A stretch of 64,000 bases of DNA. Source: Microbacterium sp. HD4P20 (lineage in GTDB: Bacteria; Actinomycetota; Actinomycetes; Actinomycetales; Microbacteriaceae). The DNA is taken from assembly GCF_019449275.2 (NCBI RefSeq), contig NZ_JAHZQZ020000018.1, forward strand, positions 186,001 through 250,000. The letters run 5' to 3'. The translations under genes were made by a program, and so were the position numbers. The notes beneath the pieces were generated by a model. It was not told the origin of the DNA and did not search any database. It was given only the letters and a program-made list of their open reading frames with translations. Of this stretch, positions 35,820 through 46,212 are shown piece by piece (position 1 is the first letter of the stretch; the number at the start of each line of letters is the position of its first letter).

Positions 35820-37400
35820 ATGCTGCTGCATGAGCTCGTGACCGCGACGGATGCCGTCGCCGCGACGTCGTCGAGGCTGGCCAAGGTCGCCGCGCTCGCG
35901 GCCGCGCTGCGCGATCTCGAACCCGACGAGATCGCGCCGGCGATCGGCCTGCTCACGGCCCGGCCGCGGCAGGGCCGCATCGGCGTCGGCTGGCGGAGCC
36001 TGAGTAACCTCGACATCGAGCATGCATCCGAGCCGTCGCTCGCCGTGCTCGACGTCGACGCGGCGCTCACGCGGCTCGCGGTGGCCGACGGTCCGGGTTC
36101 GGTCGCCGTCCGGCGCAGCGCGCTCGACGATCTTGCGACGCGATCGACGGCGGGGGAGTGGGACTTCCTCGCCCGCGTGATCCTCGGAGAGCTGCGCACC
36201 GGTGCGCTGGAGGGCATACTGCTGGATGCCATCGCGAAGGCCTCGGAACGGGAGGCGCCCGTCGTGCGTCGAGCCGCCATGCTGTCGGGCGATCTCGGCG
36301 AGACCGCGCGCATCGCACTCACCGGGACTGCCGACGATCTCACCGCCGTCGGGCTGGAGGTCGGCCGCGCCGTGCTGCCGATGCTGGCGTCGACGGCGGC
36401 TTCGACAACGGAGGCGCTCGCGACGCTCGGGGGAGCGGCATCCGTCGAATACAAGCTCGACGGCGCGCGCATCCAGGTGCACCGCGACGGTGCCACGGTG
36501 CGGGTGTTCACGCGAAGCCTCGCCGACATCACGCACCGGGTGCCCGAGATCGTCGATGCGGTCCGCGAGCTGCCGGCGCAGCGCGTGATCCTCGATGGCG
36601 AGACCCTGTCGCTCGACGAGGACGGCGGGCCGAGGCCGTTCCAAGACACCATGGCGCGGTTCGGCTCGTTGATGGCCGAGGGGCACAGCAACGGTGCGGC
36701 GGCCGTGCTGCGGCCGTGGTTCTTCGACATCCTCCACCTCGACGGGCGCGACCTCATCGACGAACCGCTCGCGACTCGCCTCGACGTGCTCGAGCAGGTG
36801 GCGGGCGCATCGCGAATGCCGGGCATCGTCACCGACGACGCCGCACGGGCCGAGCAATTCTCGCGCGAAGCGCTCGCCGCAGGTCACGAGGGCGTCATGG
36901 TGAAGGGCATCGAATCCGCCTACGCCGCAGGACGCCGCGGCAAGAGCTGGATCAAGGTCAAGCCGGTGCTCACCTTCGATCTTGTGGTCCTGGCCGTGGA
37001 GTGGGGATCGGGGCGGCGGACAGGACAGCTGTCGAACCTGCACCTCGGCGCGCGCGACCCCGACGGTGCCTTCGGCGAACCGGGCGGCTTCGTGATGGTC
37101 GGCAAGACGTTCAAGGGACTGACCGACGAGACTCTGCGGTGGCAGACGGCGCACTTCCCGACGATCGAGACCCATCGCTCGGCGTATGCGGTGCACGTGC
37201 GGCCCGAGACGGTCGTCGAGATCGCGATCGACGGCGTACAGCGTTCGACCCGTTACCCTGGCGGCGTCGCGCTGCGGTTCGCCCGCGTGAAGGGCTATCG
37301 GCCCGACAAGACCCCCGAAGGGGCCGATACCATCCAGTCGCTGCGCGCGCTGCTGAGCCGGACGCCGCCGTCGGCGGACGTGGAGGGCGCCACCGGATGA
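35820..37400 (+). CDS. ATP-dependent DNA ligase
   Basis: A 526-residue ligase of the LigB type with an N-terminal DNA-binding domain (about 1-200), adenylation domain with the nucleotidyl lysine in EYKLDGARIQ (K212), and an OB-fold domain with SWIKVKPV as motif V. Actinobacteria often carry such an accessory enzyme besides the NAD-dependent LigA. The ATG at 35820 has GAGAAT 6 nt upstream. It overlaps the sirtuin gene by 4 bp. Confidence 0.93.
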   Translation: MLLHELVTATDAVAATSSRLAKVAALAAALRDLEPDEIAPAIGLLTARPRQGRIGVGWRSLSNLDIEHASEPSLAVLDVDAALTRLAVADGPGSVAVRRSALDDLATRSTAGEWDFLARVILGELRTGALEGILLDAIAKASEREAPVVRRAAMLSGDLGETARIALTGTADDLTAVGLEVGRAVLPMLASTAASTTEALATLGGAASVEYKLDGARIQVHRDGATVRVFTRSLADITHRVPEIVDAVRELPAQRVILDGETLSLDEDGGPRPFQDTMARFGSLMAEGHSNGAAAVLRPWFFDILHLDGRDLIDEPLATRLDVLEQVAGASRMPGIVTDDAARAEQFSREALAAGHEGVMVKGIESAYAAGRRGKSWIKVKPVLTFDLVVLAVEWGSGRRTGQLSNLHLGARDPDGAFGEPGGFVMVGKTFKGLTDETLRWQTAHFPTIETHRSAYAVHVRPETVVEIAIDGVQRSTRYPGGVALRFARVKGYRPDKTPEGADTIQSLRALLSRTPPSADVEGATG

Positions 37401-38098
37401 CGCGGATGGTCGTGCTCACGGGCGCCGGCATCTCGGCGGAGAGCGGGGTGCCCACCTTTCGCGGCGCGGACGGGCTGTGGGAGGGTCACCGTGTCGAGGA
37501 CGTCGCCACGCCCGAGGCGTTCGAGACGGACCCCGACACCGTTCTCGCCTTCTATGACGCGCGGCGCCGGGCGCTGCCGCTGGTAGAGCCCAATTCCGCT
37601 CATCGGGCTCTCGCGCGCCTTGAAGGAGCGATCGGCGACGACCTGCTCGTTGTGACCCAGAACGTCGACGATCTGCACGAGCGAGCCGGTACCGGCAACC
37701 TGGTGCACATGCACGGCGAGCTGTTGCGCGCGCTGTGCCTGGCGTGCGGTGCGCGTCCGGTGTGGCACGACGACCTGATCGATCGGCCGCCGTGCCCGGC
37801 ATGCGGGGAGCGGATGCTGCGCCCCGACGTGGTCTGGTTCGGCGAGATGCCGTATGAGCTCGACCGCATCGAGCAGGCGATCGTCGTGTGCGACATGTTC
37901 GTGTCGATCGGCACCTCCGGCTCGGTGTATCCCGCGGCAGGCTACGCGGCGCTGGCGGCGGCGTTCGGTGCCCGGACCGTGGAGCTCAACCTCGAGCCCA
38001 GCGACGCGGTCGTGCCCTTCGACGAGGTGCGCGTCGGCCCGGCGAGCCGGCACGTTCCGGAATGGGTGGAAGAGCGCATCGCGATCCACCGGCCCTGA
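37397..38098 (+). CDS. NAD-dependent protein deacylase, sirtuin class III (CobB-like)
   Basis: A 233-residue SIR2 enzyme removing acyl groups from lysines. It has GAGISAESGVPTFRG (9-23), the Tyr-x-x-Arg pair of class III in FYDARR (Y53, R56) that favours acidic acyl groups such as succinyl, TQNVDDLHERAG, the catalytic His in HMHGEL (H106) and two zinc-binding pairs (CLAC, CPAC). The start overlaps the ligase stop (ATGA). Confidence 0.93.
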   Translation: MTRMVVLTGAGISAESGVPTFRGADGLWEGHRVEDVATPEAFETDPDTVLAFYDARRRALPLVEPNSAHRALARLEGAIGDDLLVVTQNVDDLHERAGTGNLVHMHGELLRALCLACGARPVWHDDLIDRPPCPACGERMLRPDVVWFGEMPYELDRIEQAIVVCDMFVSIGTSGSVYPAAGYAALAAAFGARTVELNLEPSDAVVPFDEVRVGPASRHVPEWVEERIAIHRP

Positions 38099-38103
38099 CA
38101 CGC

Positions 38104-38138
38104 GCGAGCGCCGGACGGTTTGCCCGCCCGGCGCTCGC
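38104..38138. terminator. Bidirectional stem-loop between sirtuin and sugar permease genes
   Basis: Perfect 11-bp arms GCGAGCGCCGG / CCGGCGCTCGC with a 13-nt loop, lying 5 bp after the sirtuin stop and 16 bp before the end of the convergent permease gene. Confidence 0.8.
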
Positions 38139-38154
38139 ATCGCAGTCCGACGCG

Positions 38155-39426
38155 CTACGTCCTGCCGCCGCCGGAACGCAGTCGCGAGAGCGCGTCGACG
38201 GTCGCGGCGAGGATCAGCACCCCGCCGGTGACGAGCAGGTTGATGCCTGCCGGCAGGTTGAGCAGGGCCAGACCGTTCGTGATGACGGCGATCACCAGGG
38301 CGCCGATGGCAGCGTGGATGAGCCGGCCTCGCCCGCCGAACAGGCTCACTCCGCCCACGACGGCCGCGGCGACGCCCGAGAGCACGATGTCACGGCCGAC
38401 CGTCGCGTCGACCGATCCGACACGGGCGACGCTGAGCAGCGCCGAGAAGACCGCGAGGCTCGAGCAGATGACGAACGCCCACCACTTGATCCACCGCACC
38501 TTGATGCCCGATCGCCGCGCGGCCTCGGCATTTCCGCCGATCGCGTACACGTAGCGCCCGAACTTCGTGCGGTCGAGCACGAACGAACCGATCCACAGGA
38601 TCGCCAGGACGACGGGCACCACGATCGGCACACCCGCGACCTCGACGACGGACTGCCCGCGGTTCTGGTTGAGGACGTAGACAACGGCGCCGCCGATGAC
38701 GGCGATGGCCGCCAGCTTGATCCACACCAGCGACAGCGTGCGGTTGGGAACCCCGGCGCGCGCCCGGCGAGCGCGGTCCCAGAACGCGGTCCCCGCCGAG
38801 ATCGCGAGCATGATCACGAGCATGAGCCACCCACCCCAGACCGGCAGGTTGCCGTTCTGGATCGCGATGAGCTCAGGCACCTCGAGACGGTACAGACCGC
38901 CAGGGCCGATGATGACCAGCGCCAGGCCCTGGAATCCGAGGAAGAGACCGAGTGTCACCACGAACGATGGAATCCCGATCCTGGCGACGAAGAAACCTAT
39001 CAAGGCGCCGGTGAGGAATCCGAAACCGAAGCCGAGCAGCAGCGCGAGCGGCCAGGGAATGCCGAACTGAGCGTTCAGCACCACGAACAGCGCCATGCCC
39101 ACGCCGCCGGTCACGCCGGCCGACAGGTCGATCTCCCCCAGCAGCAGCACGAACACCAGCGCCATGCCGAGCACGACGAGCGTGGCCGCCTGGTTCAGCA
39201 GGTTGGCGAAGTTGCGCTCGGTCAGGAAGAAGGGGCTCATGAGCGAGAACAGGATGCCGAGGACGACGAGCCCGCCGACGGCGGGGAGCGCCCCCATCTC
39301 GCCGCCGCGCACGCGCTGCCACCAGGCCTTCACCTGATCCAGCAGGCCACCTTCGACGCCGCTGCCGATGAGGTCGCTGGCGACGGGGTCGGGTGCGGCT
39401 TGGGTCCGCGTCGCGTTGCTGCTCAT
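38155..39426 (-). CDS. Sugar ABC importer B, permease (XylH-like)
   Basis: A 423-residue permease of the ribose/xylose type with about ten to twelve hydrophobic segments. GEIDLSAGVTGG and the duplicated Gly-rich SLFGGRGRLIHAAIGAL are family marks; YVYAIGGNAEAARRSGI is the cytoplasmic coupling loop. The larger-than-usual size with an inserted middle segment matches XylH rather than RbsC. The start overlaps the ATPase stop (ATGA). Last gene of importer B. Confidence 0.9.
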   Translation of the reverse strand: MSSNATRTQAAPDPVASDLIGSGVEGGLLDQVKAWWQRVRGGEMGALPAVGGLVVLGILFSLMSPFFLTERNFANLLNQAATLVVLGMALVFVLLLGEIDLSAGVTGGVGMALFVVLNAQFGIPWPLALLLGFGFGFLTGALIGFFVARIGIPSFVVTLGLFLGFQGLALVIIGPGGLYRLEVPELIAIQNGNLPVWGGWLMLVIMLAISAGTAFWDRARRARAGVPNRTLSLVWIKLAAIAVIGGAVVYVLNQNRGQSVVEVAGVPIVVPVVLAILWIGSFVLDRTKFGRYVYAIGGNAEAARRSGIKVRWIKWWAFVICSSLAVFSALLSVARVGSVDATVGRDIVLSGVAAAVVGGVSLFGGRGRLIHAAIGALVIAVITNGLALLNLPAGINLLVTGGVLILAATVDALSRLRSGGGRT

Positions 39427-40250
39427 TCGGCGCCTCCTTCGGTGCGAATGGTCTCGGTGCCGACGATCTCGACGCCGCCCAGGGTCTTGGTACCGGTGAT
39501 GTAACCCACGACGTCGTCGCGAGTCGTCTGGCTGGTGGGGATCTGGGCGACCATCTGGCCGAGGTAGAGCACGGCGATGTCGTCGGCCACCTCGAAGACG
39601 TCGGCGAGGTTATGGCTGATCAGGATCACCGCGACGCCTTGCTCCGACAGCCGCTTGACCATGTTGAGCACCTGCTCGGTCTGCGCGACGCCGAGGGCGG
39701 CGGTGGGCTCGTCGAGGATGACCACTCGCGCCTTCTTGAGCACCGCGCGAGCGATCGCGACGGTCTGGCGCTGCCCGCCCGACAGGCTCGACACCTTCTG
39801 GCGGACCGACTTGACGGTGCGCACCGAGAGCGAGCGCAGCGTGTCGGACGCGTCCTTCTCCATCCGGCCCTCATCGAACGTGCCGTGCGAGAGCTCCTCG
39901 CGCCCGAGGAACATGTTCTGGACGATGTCGAGGTTGTCGCACAGGGCGAGGTCCTGGTAGACGACCTCGATGCCCAGGTGCGCCGCGTCGCGGGGGGCGT
40001 GCAGATCGCGGTGTACACCGTCGATGAGCACCTCTCCCTCGTCGTAGGGCTGCACGCCCGCGAGACCCTTGATGAGAGTGGACTTTCCGGCGCCGTTGTC
40101 GCCGACCAGCGCGGTGACCTTGCCCGGATGCACTTTCAGGTCGACGCCCTTGAGGACGCTCACTGGGCCGAAGGACTTCTTGATGCCGACCAGCTGGATG
40201 ATCGGCTCCGTGTCTATGGCGGAGGAGGTGGTGGTGATCGTGTCTGACAT
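39423..40250 (-). CDS. Sugar ABC importer B, ATPase (single domain)
   Basis: A 275-residue ATPase with one nucleotide-binding domain: Walker A GDNGAGKS, signature SLSGGQRQTVAIA, Walker B VVILDEPTAALG, H-loop ISHN. Most XylG/RbsA proteins have two domains; single-domain forms with SGGQRQTVAIAR occur in actinobacterial xylose/ribose-type systems. The ATG at 40250 was chosen because GGGAAG lies upstream and the extension before it is not family-like. Confidence 0.92.
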   Translation of the reverse strand: MSDTITTTSSAIDTEPIIQLVGIKKSFGPVSVLKGVDLKVHPGKVTALVGDNGAGKSTLIKGLAGVQPYDEGEVLIDGVHRDLHAPRDAAHLGIEVVYQDLALCDNLDIVQNMFLGREELSHGTFDEGRMEKDASDTLRSLSVRTVKSVRQKVSSLSGGQRQTVAIARAVLKKARVVILDEPTAALGVAQTEQVLNMVKRLSEQGVAVILISHNLADVFEVADDIAVLYLGQMVAQIPTSQTTRDDVVGYITGTKTLGGVEIVGTETIRTEGGAE

Positions 40251-40308
40251 GCTCGCTTCCCTGCGATCTTGTTCGGGGGGCGGTCCGGCTCGCGCCGGGT
40301 TTCGCACC

Positions 40309-40345
40309 GCGAGGGCGCCGCGCCGTGTCGACGCGACGCCCTCGC
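40309..40345 (-). promoter_or_regulatory. Intra-operon stem-loop after the importer B binding-protein gene
   Basis: 14-bp arms GCGAGGGCGCCGCG / CGCGACGCCCTCGC with one mismatch and a 9-nt loop, 18 bp after the binding-protein stop and before the ATPase. Such stem-loops often stabilise or partially terminate so that the binding protein exceeds the membrane parts. Confidence 0.65.
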
Positions 40346-40362
40346 GGCTGTGGACCGCTGCG

Positions 40363-41445
40363 TTACTCGGTCACGCCGTACTGCTCGCAGGCCGCGGCGA
40401 CCTCGGGCGTGCAGACGTCGTCGAACGAGGCATCGCCTGCCGCGACGACATCCTTGACCTCTTCGGGGCCGACCAGGATCGGCGTCACCTGGATGTACGG
40501 GGTGCCGTCCTCGAGTTCGGCATCCGTTGCGACGTCCTCGCCGTTGAGCAGCGCGATCGCGACCTCGACGGCAGCCGCTGCCTCATCGGCGACGGGCTTG
40601 TACACGGTGGCCGTCTGCCATCCCAGCAGGATGTTCTGAAGGCCCGCGACGTTGGCGTCCTGACCGGAGACGGCCACGCCCTGCAGGTTGTTGTCCTGAA
40701 GGACCTTGATGACGCCGGCCGCATTGGTGTCGTTGGCCGCCCACACGCCGTCGACCGCTCCGCCGAGCGAGGTCAGCGCCTGCTCGAAGTTGGTCTGCGA
40801 CTTCGCCTGGTCCCATGCCCCCGGCGGCTCGGCCGCCGGGGTGATGCCGGCTTCGGAGAGCACCTCGTCGGCGCCCTCGTGGAACATCGCGGCGTTGCCG
40901 TCGGTGGGGTCGCCGCCGATGTAGACGACAGTCGCGTCGGCGGGTGCGACGCCCTTCGCCTCGAGACCGTTCAGCACGGTCTGTCCCTGCAGACGGCCGA
41001 CCTCGACGTTGTCGAACGACACGTAGTAGTCGGCGCCTTCGAACGGGCGGTCGTAGGCGATGACCGGGATGCCCTCGGCCTTGGCGTTGGCGGCCACGGC
41101 CTCGGCGGCGCCCTGGTAGTCAACGAGGAGCATGACGCCGCAGCCCTGCGTGAGCTGCTGGTCAGCGATCGTCGAGTAGGTGTTGACGTTGCCCTGCGCG
41201 TTCTGGATGTCGACCTCGAAGCCGGCGGCCTCCAGGCCCTCCTGCAGGTAGACGCGGTCGAAGTTCTCCCAGCGAGGGGAGGATGCTGCGTCGGGAAGGA
41301 TCACGCACGCGCGCCCCGTGGCGTCGCCGCCACCCTCGCCGCCGTCGCCGTTGTCAGTGGGCGTGCCGCCGCCGGCACAGCCGGCGAGCATCAGCGCGGC
41401 GGAGCCCGTCAGGGCGGCCACGGCGAGCAGTGAAGACTTCTTCAT
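40363..41445 (-). CDS. Sugar ABC importer B, substrate-binding lipoprotein (XylF-like)
   Basis: A 360-residue periplasmic-binding-type protein. Lipobox LMLAGC (Cys23), a Gly-rich linker, then the type I fold: RACVILPDAASSPRWENFD, IPVIAYDRPFEGADYYVSFDN (landmarks) and VAVSGQDANVAGLQNI. These match xylose/ribose-type binders. AAAGG precedes the ATG. Stop codon is TAA, rare in this genome style. Confidence 0.9.
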   Translation of the reverse strand: MKKSSLLAVAALTGSAALMLAGCAGGGTPTDNGDGGEGGGDATGRACVILPDAASSPRWENFDRVYLQEGLEAAGFEVDIQNAQGNVNTYSTIADQQLTQGCGVMLLVDYQGAAEAVAANAKAEGIPVIAYDRPFEGADYYVSFDNVEVGRLQGQTVLNGLEAKGVAPADATVVYIGGDPTDGNAAMFHEGADEVLSEAGITPAAEPPGAWDQAKSQTNFEQALTSLGGAVDGVWAANDTNAAGVIKVLQDNNLQGVAVSGQDANVAGLQNILLGWQTATVYKPVADEAAAAVEVAIALLNGEDVATDAELEDGTPYIQVTPILVGPEEVKDVVAAGDASFDDVCTPEVAAACEQYGVTE

Positions 41446-41513
41446 CTCTTGCCTTTCGTCTTTGAAGGGTGCGATTCCCAGGGTCGAGCCTGGCGCGGAT
41501 CGCGCTTGTAGCG

Positions 41514-41549
41514 ATCTTGTCCGGATCGTTTCTTGGCGTCAAGTCTTGA
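41514..41549 (-). promoter_or_regulatory. Putative promoter and operator of importer B
   Basis: On the minus strand, TTGACG (complement of 41537-41542) and CAAGAT (complement of 41514-41519) are separated by exactly 17 bp, a good -35/-10 pair. The palindrome TCAAGTCTTGA (41539-41549) overlaps the -35 and may be a repressor site, possibly for the upstream ROK protein. Inference from sequence only. Confidence 0.5.
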
Positions 41550-41635
41550 ACGTAACGCTTTGACAACGCCGCGCGCTTCGAGGACGCACGGCGGGAATTG
41601 CGTTCGCGAAGTGAAGGCACGCCGGACGCGATGGG

Positions 41636-42882
41636 TCAGGCGCGCCCGTTCGCGGCGCGCGCGCGCCGCGAGATGGAATCGACGATCACGGCCAGCACCA
41701 GGACCACGCCGGTGACCATGAACTGGACGGACGAATCCAGGTTCATGAGCGTCAGCCCGGATGAGATCGACTGGATCACGATGACCCCGATCAGCGCGGC
41801 GTATGCCGACCCGCGACCTCCGAAGAGACTGGTTCCGCCGATCACGGCGGCTGCGATGGCATTGAGGTTCACATCGCCCGTTCCCGAGCTCTGATTCGCC
41901 GACGCCAACCGCGCGGCGGCCAGGATGCCGCCGACCGCCGCCAGTGTGGAGCAGAGCGCGAAGACGGACAGATAGATGCGCTCGACCCGGATGCCGGCAC
42001 GCCGGGCCGCTTCGACCGAGCCGCCGACGGCGTAGACCGACCTTCCCCATCGGGTGCGGGTGAGCGCGAAGTTCGCCACGACGACCAGCATCAAGAAGAA
42101 CACGAACATCACGCCGACGCCGCGATGGAGGTTGAGATACCAGGCAGCGACGACGAGGAACACCAGCAGGGCCGCGCTGCGGAGCGCGATCTGCGTGTAG
42201 CTCTGGCTCACGAGGGAGGCCGCCGCTCGGCGCCGGGCACGCCGGAGGAGGGACCAGGCGTAGGCGGCGACGGCCAGGACGGCCACCGCGTACGAGGCCC
42301 ATGCCGGCAGATACAACTGCTGCGCGAACTGCACGAGCCATGTGTCGAACGGGATCCCGATCGAGCCCGTCTCGCCCAGCACCCACAGCTGCAGGCCCAG
42401 GAAGCCCAGCAGGCCGGCGAGCGTGATCACGAAGCTGGGCAGGCCGAACCGCGTGAACAGGTAGCCGTAGAGCAGCCCGACGAGGCAGCCGGCTGCGAGC
42501 GCGGCCACCAGCGCGAACACGAGCGGCCACTGGAGCTGCACGAAGGTGACCGCGAGCAAGGCCGCCGCCAATCCCGACACCGACCCCACCGACAGGTCGA
42601 TCTCACCTACCAGCAGGACGAGCACCACGCCCAGCGCGATCGTGCCGATCGCCGCGCACTGCATGGTCAGGTTGCCGAGGTTCTCGCTCGAGAGGAACAC
42701 CGGGTTCAGGATCTGGAACACCAGCCAGATCACCGCGATGCCGAGCACCGCCGGCACCGCGCCGAGGTCGCCACCCCGCAGACGTGCAGCGAACATCGAC
42801 ATTCCGGTGCGCACGCCGTCGGCGCTGAAAAGTCGGCGATCGGGATCTGTCCGACCGGTCTTGAGGTCGTCGCCGGCGAGGC

Positions 42883-42886
<4 letters not shown>
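41636..42886 (-). CDS. Sugar ABC importer A, permease (XylH-like)
   Basis: A 416-residue paralogue of the importer B permease with the same marks (GEIDLSVGSVSG, YAVGGSVEAARRAGI, SLFGGRGSAYAALIG). The start at 42886 overlaps the ATPase stop (ATGA); the frame is open further upstream across the ATPase gene but that extension is out-of-frame shadow. It ends 190 bp before the importer B binding-protein start. Confidence 0.9.
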
Positions 42887-43803
<917 letters not shown>

Positions 43804-43851
43804 CGCCCCGACCTCTCCGTCGCCTGTGAATCCCCGACCAGGGACAGGACC

Positions 43852-44958
43852 CTACCCGATCCCCGCAGCTTCGCACGCATCGGCGTATGCGGGCGTGCAG
43901 ATGTCGTCGACGCTCCAGAAGCCGTCCGCCACCACCGTCTCCATGATGTTGTCGACGGTCACCGCGACCGGCTCCAGGAGCGTCGTGGGGGTGCCGTCGA
44001 TCTCCATCGGCGCGGTCACCTCTTCACCGCGCAAAAGCGCCACGGCGACCTCGGCCGCAAGCTCCGCCTGCGGCTTGATCGCCTTGTAGACCGTCATGTA
44101 CTGGTCGCCGGTCAGGATCCGCTGGATGGCCGAGAGTTCAGCATCCTGACCCGTCACGATGGGCAGCGGATCGACATTCGCGACGCGCAGCGCCGCGATG
44201 GCACCGCCTGCGGTCGCGTCGTTCGCCGCATACACACCGGTGATGGCGTCGCCATGCTGGGCGATCTGGCCGGCCACCCACTCCTGTGCCTTCTCGGGGT
44301 TCCAGCCCGGCGTGTCGTACTCGGCGAGGACTCGCAGTCCGCTGTCGTCGATGATGCTGTGCGCCCCGCGCTTGAACAGCGCCGCATTGCTGTCGGTCGG
44401 GGAGCCGTTGACCATGAGGATGCCCTCGCCCTCGCCCTCGCCCTCGCCCGCGCCCGCCTCGCCGATGCCCTCGACGAACGCCGCCGCCTGCAGCAGGCCC
44501 ACCTTCTCGTTGTCGAACGAGATGTAGTAGGCAAGGTCGCCGCCCGCGACGAGGCGATCGTACGAGATCACCGGCACGCCTTTCGCGTTCGCCGAGCTGA
44601 CGATGCTCACTGCCGCGTTCGCGTCGACGGGGTCGAGAACGAGCACTCCGGTGCCGGCAGCGAGCGCGGACTCGGCTTGCTGCTGCTGCTTGGCAGGGTC
44701 CTGATCGGCGTTGGAGTACAGCACGTCGTAGTCGCCGAGCTCGGCGACACGCGCTTCGAACAGCGGCCGGTCGAACGTCTCGTAGCGGGCGGTCTTTGCA
44801 TCGGGCAGGAGCAGCGCGATCGTGTCGTCGTCCGCCCCACTCGCTCCGGGATCTGCCGATCCCGCGCACGCGGCCAGTGCCGCGGTGAAGACGGCGACGA
44901 CGGATGCTGCCGCCACCACTCGACGTGCCCTCGCGAGGGCTGCTCCCGATCCCGGCAT
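43852..44958 (-). CDS. Sugar ABC importer A, substrate-binding lipoprotein
   Basis: A 368-residue xylose/ribose-type binding protein. The signal peptide ends in the lipobox AALAAC (Cys31). The type I fold marks are TIALLLPDAKTARYETFD, VPVISYDRLVAGGDLAYYIS and PIVTGQDAELSAIQ. A run of Gly-Glu dipeptides (GEGEGEGEG, near residue 176) encoded by GCCCTC hexamers on the plus strand interrupts the fold just before the ILMVNGSPTDSN strand. It starts 9 bp after the ROK gene end. Confidence 0.9.
   Translation of the reverse strand: MPGSGAALARARRVVAAASVVAVFTAALAACAGSADPGASGADDDTIALLLPDAKTARYETFDRPLFEARVAELGDYDVLYSNADQDPAKQQQQAESALAAGTGVLVLDPVDANAAVSIVSSANAKGVPVISYDRLVAGGDLAYYISFDNEKVGLLQAAAFVEGIGEAGAGEGEGEGEGILMVNGSPTDSNAALFKRGAHSIIDDSGLRVLAEYDTPGWNPEKAQEWVAGQIAQHGDAITGVYAANDATAGGAIAALRVANVDPLPIVTGQDAELSAIQRILTGDQYMTVYKAIKPQAELAAEVAVALLRGEEVTAPMEIDGTPTTLLEPVAVTVDNIMETVVADGFWSVDDICTPAYADACEAAGIG
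44422..44457 (-). repeat. Hexanucleotide tandem repeat in the binding-protein gene
   Basis: Four GCCCTC units (44422-44445) followed by two GCCCGC units. Each unit encodes two residues on the minus strand (Gly-Glu, then Gly-Ala), so changes in copy number keep the frame. Confidence 0.9.
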
Positions 44959-44967
44959 CGGTCGAGC

Positions 44968-46212
44968 TTACGCCGAGAACGGCAGCGACGACGCAGCGGG
45001 AAGATCGGATGCAGCGGGCAGGTTCTGGGCGTCGACCGTGACGTGGTCGACGGCGACCGCGATCGCGCCGCGCGCTTCGGCCCACTCCCCGAACGAGGCG
45101 CCCACGATCTCAGGGAGGCCACCCGCGGCCGGCAGAGCGGTGCGCTCGAGCGAGTGCCGCATCGGGGCCATCAGGATCTCGCCGGCCTGGCCGAGCTCGC
45201 CGCCCACCACGATCAGCTCGGGATCGAAGAGGTTGCACAGACTCGCGGCGGCGACGCCGATGTGGCGGCCGGCGTCGGCGATGACCCGCCGGGCGCTGCC
45301 GTCACCGGCTTCGGCGGCGTGCAGGAGATCACCCAGCCGGTGCATGCCGACGCTCGGCGGGAAGAGGGAGAGCAGGGCGGGGCCGCCCGCGTACGTCTCG
45401 AGGCATCCGCGGTTGCTGCAGCGGCAGATCGGGCCGTTCTCGTCGAGCGTCACGTGTCCGATCTGGCCGGCCTTGCCGTTGAAGCCCCGGAAGAGGTCGC
45501 CGCCGACGATGAGGCCGGCGCTGATCGTGTGGCCGGCGCGGATGAAGACCGAGGATGCGGCGGTGCGGCCGTTGCCCTCTCGGGCCTCGGCCAGTCCGCC
45601 GAGATTGGCTTCGCTGTCGACGTGCACCTGGCGTCCGATGCGGGCCGACAGGCTCTCGGCGACGTCGATGCCCTCCCACCCCCGCAGCAGGCCGGGTGTC
45701 GAGATCATCCCGGTACGCGGGTCGATCGGGGCGGGCAGCGCCAGTCCGACCGAGAGCAGATCCGACAGCGAGCCGCCGATCGTCTCCATCATGTCGCCGA
45801 GCAGCAGCGCAAGCCGGTCGAGTTCCGCGTCGTGGCGGTGGTCCAGCGGCAGGGGGAGCGAGGACTGGGTCACGATCGTGCGTGCGGTGTCGGCGATCGC
45901 GATGCGCAGGTGGCGCGAGCTGTAGTGCACACCGGCGACCAGGCCCAGTCGCCGGGCGAGCGACACGAGCGTCGCGCGCCGTCCGCTGCGCGAGGTGAAG
46001 GATGTGTGGAGCAGACCCGAGGCGGTGAGCTCCTTGACGATGTTCGACACCGTGGCCGGCGACAGGCCGGTGCTGCCGGCGAGCTCGATCTGGGTCAGAC
46101 GGCCGTGACGCTTGAGCGATTCGACGACGCGCGCGCGGTTCGCCTCGCGCAGCGAGGTCTGTGAGCCGGGCGGCGGGTTTCGGCGAGCCACAGAGCACAC
46201 TGTACCGGACAT
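44968..46212 (-). CDS. ROK-family transcriptional regulator (XylR/NagC-like)
   Basis: A 414-residue regulator: N-terminal winged helix (about 20-80, with LTQIELAGSTGLSPATVSNIVKELT as its recognition region, landmarks only) and a ROK sugar-kinase-like domain. The ROK zinc motif is present as CRCSNRGCLE (normally CxCGxxGCxE, so Ser replaces Gly). The expected ligand is a sugar or sugar phosphate. It heads the importer A genes with a 9-bp gap and probably controls both importers. The ATG at 46212 is used; a GTG 12 bp further in is possible. Confidence 0.88.
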   Translation of the reverse strand: MSGTVCSVARRNPPPGSQTSLREANRARVVESLKRHGRLTQIELAGSTGLSPATVSNIVKELTASGLLHTSFTSRSGRRATLVSLARRLGLVAGVHYSSRHLRIAIADTARTIVTQSSLPLPLDHRHDAELDRLALLLGDMMETIGGSLSDLLSVGLALPAPIDPRTGMISTPGLLRGWEGIDVAESLSARIGRQVHVDSEANLGGLAEAREGNGRTAASSVFIRAGHTISAGLIVGGDLFRGFNGKAGQIGHVTLDENGPICRCSNRGCLETYAGGPALLSLFPPSVGMHRLGDLLHAAEAGDGSARRVIADAGRHIGVAAASLCNLFDPELIVVGGELGQAGEILMAPMRHSLERTALPAAGGLPEIVGASFGEWAEARGAIAVAVDHVTVDAQNLPAASDLPAASSLPFSA

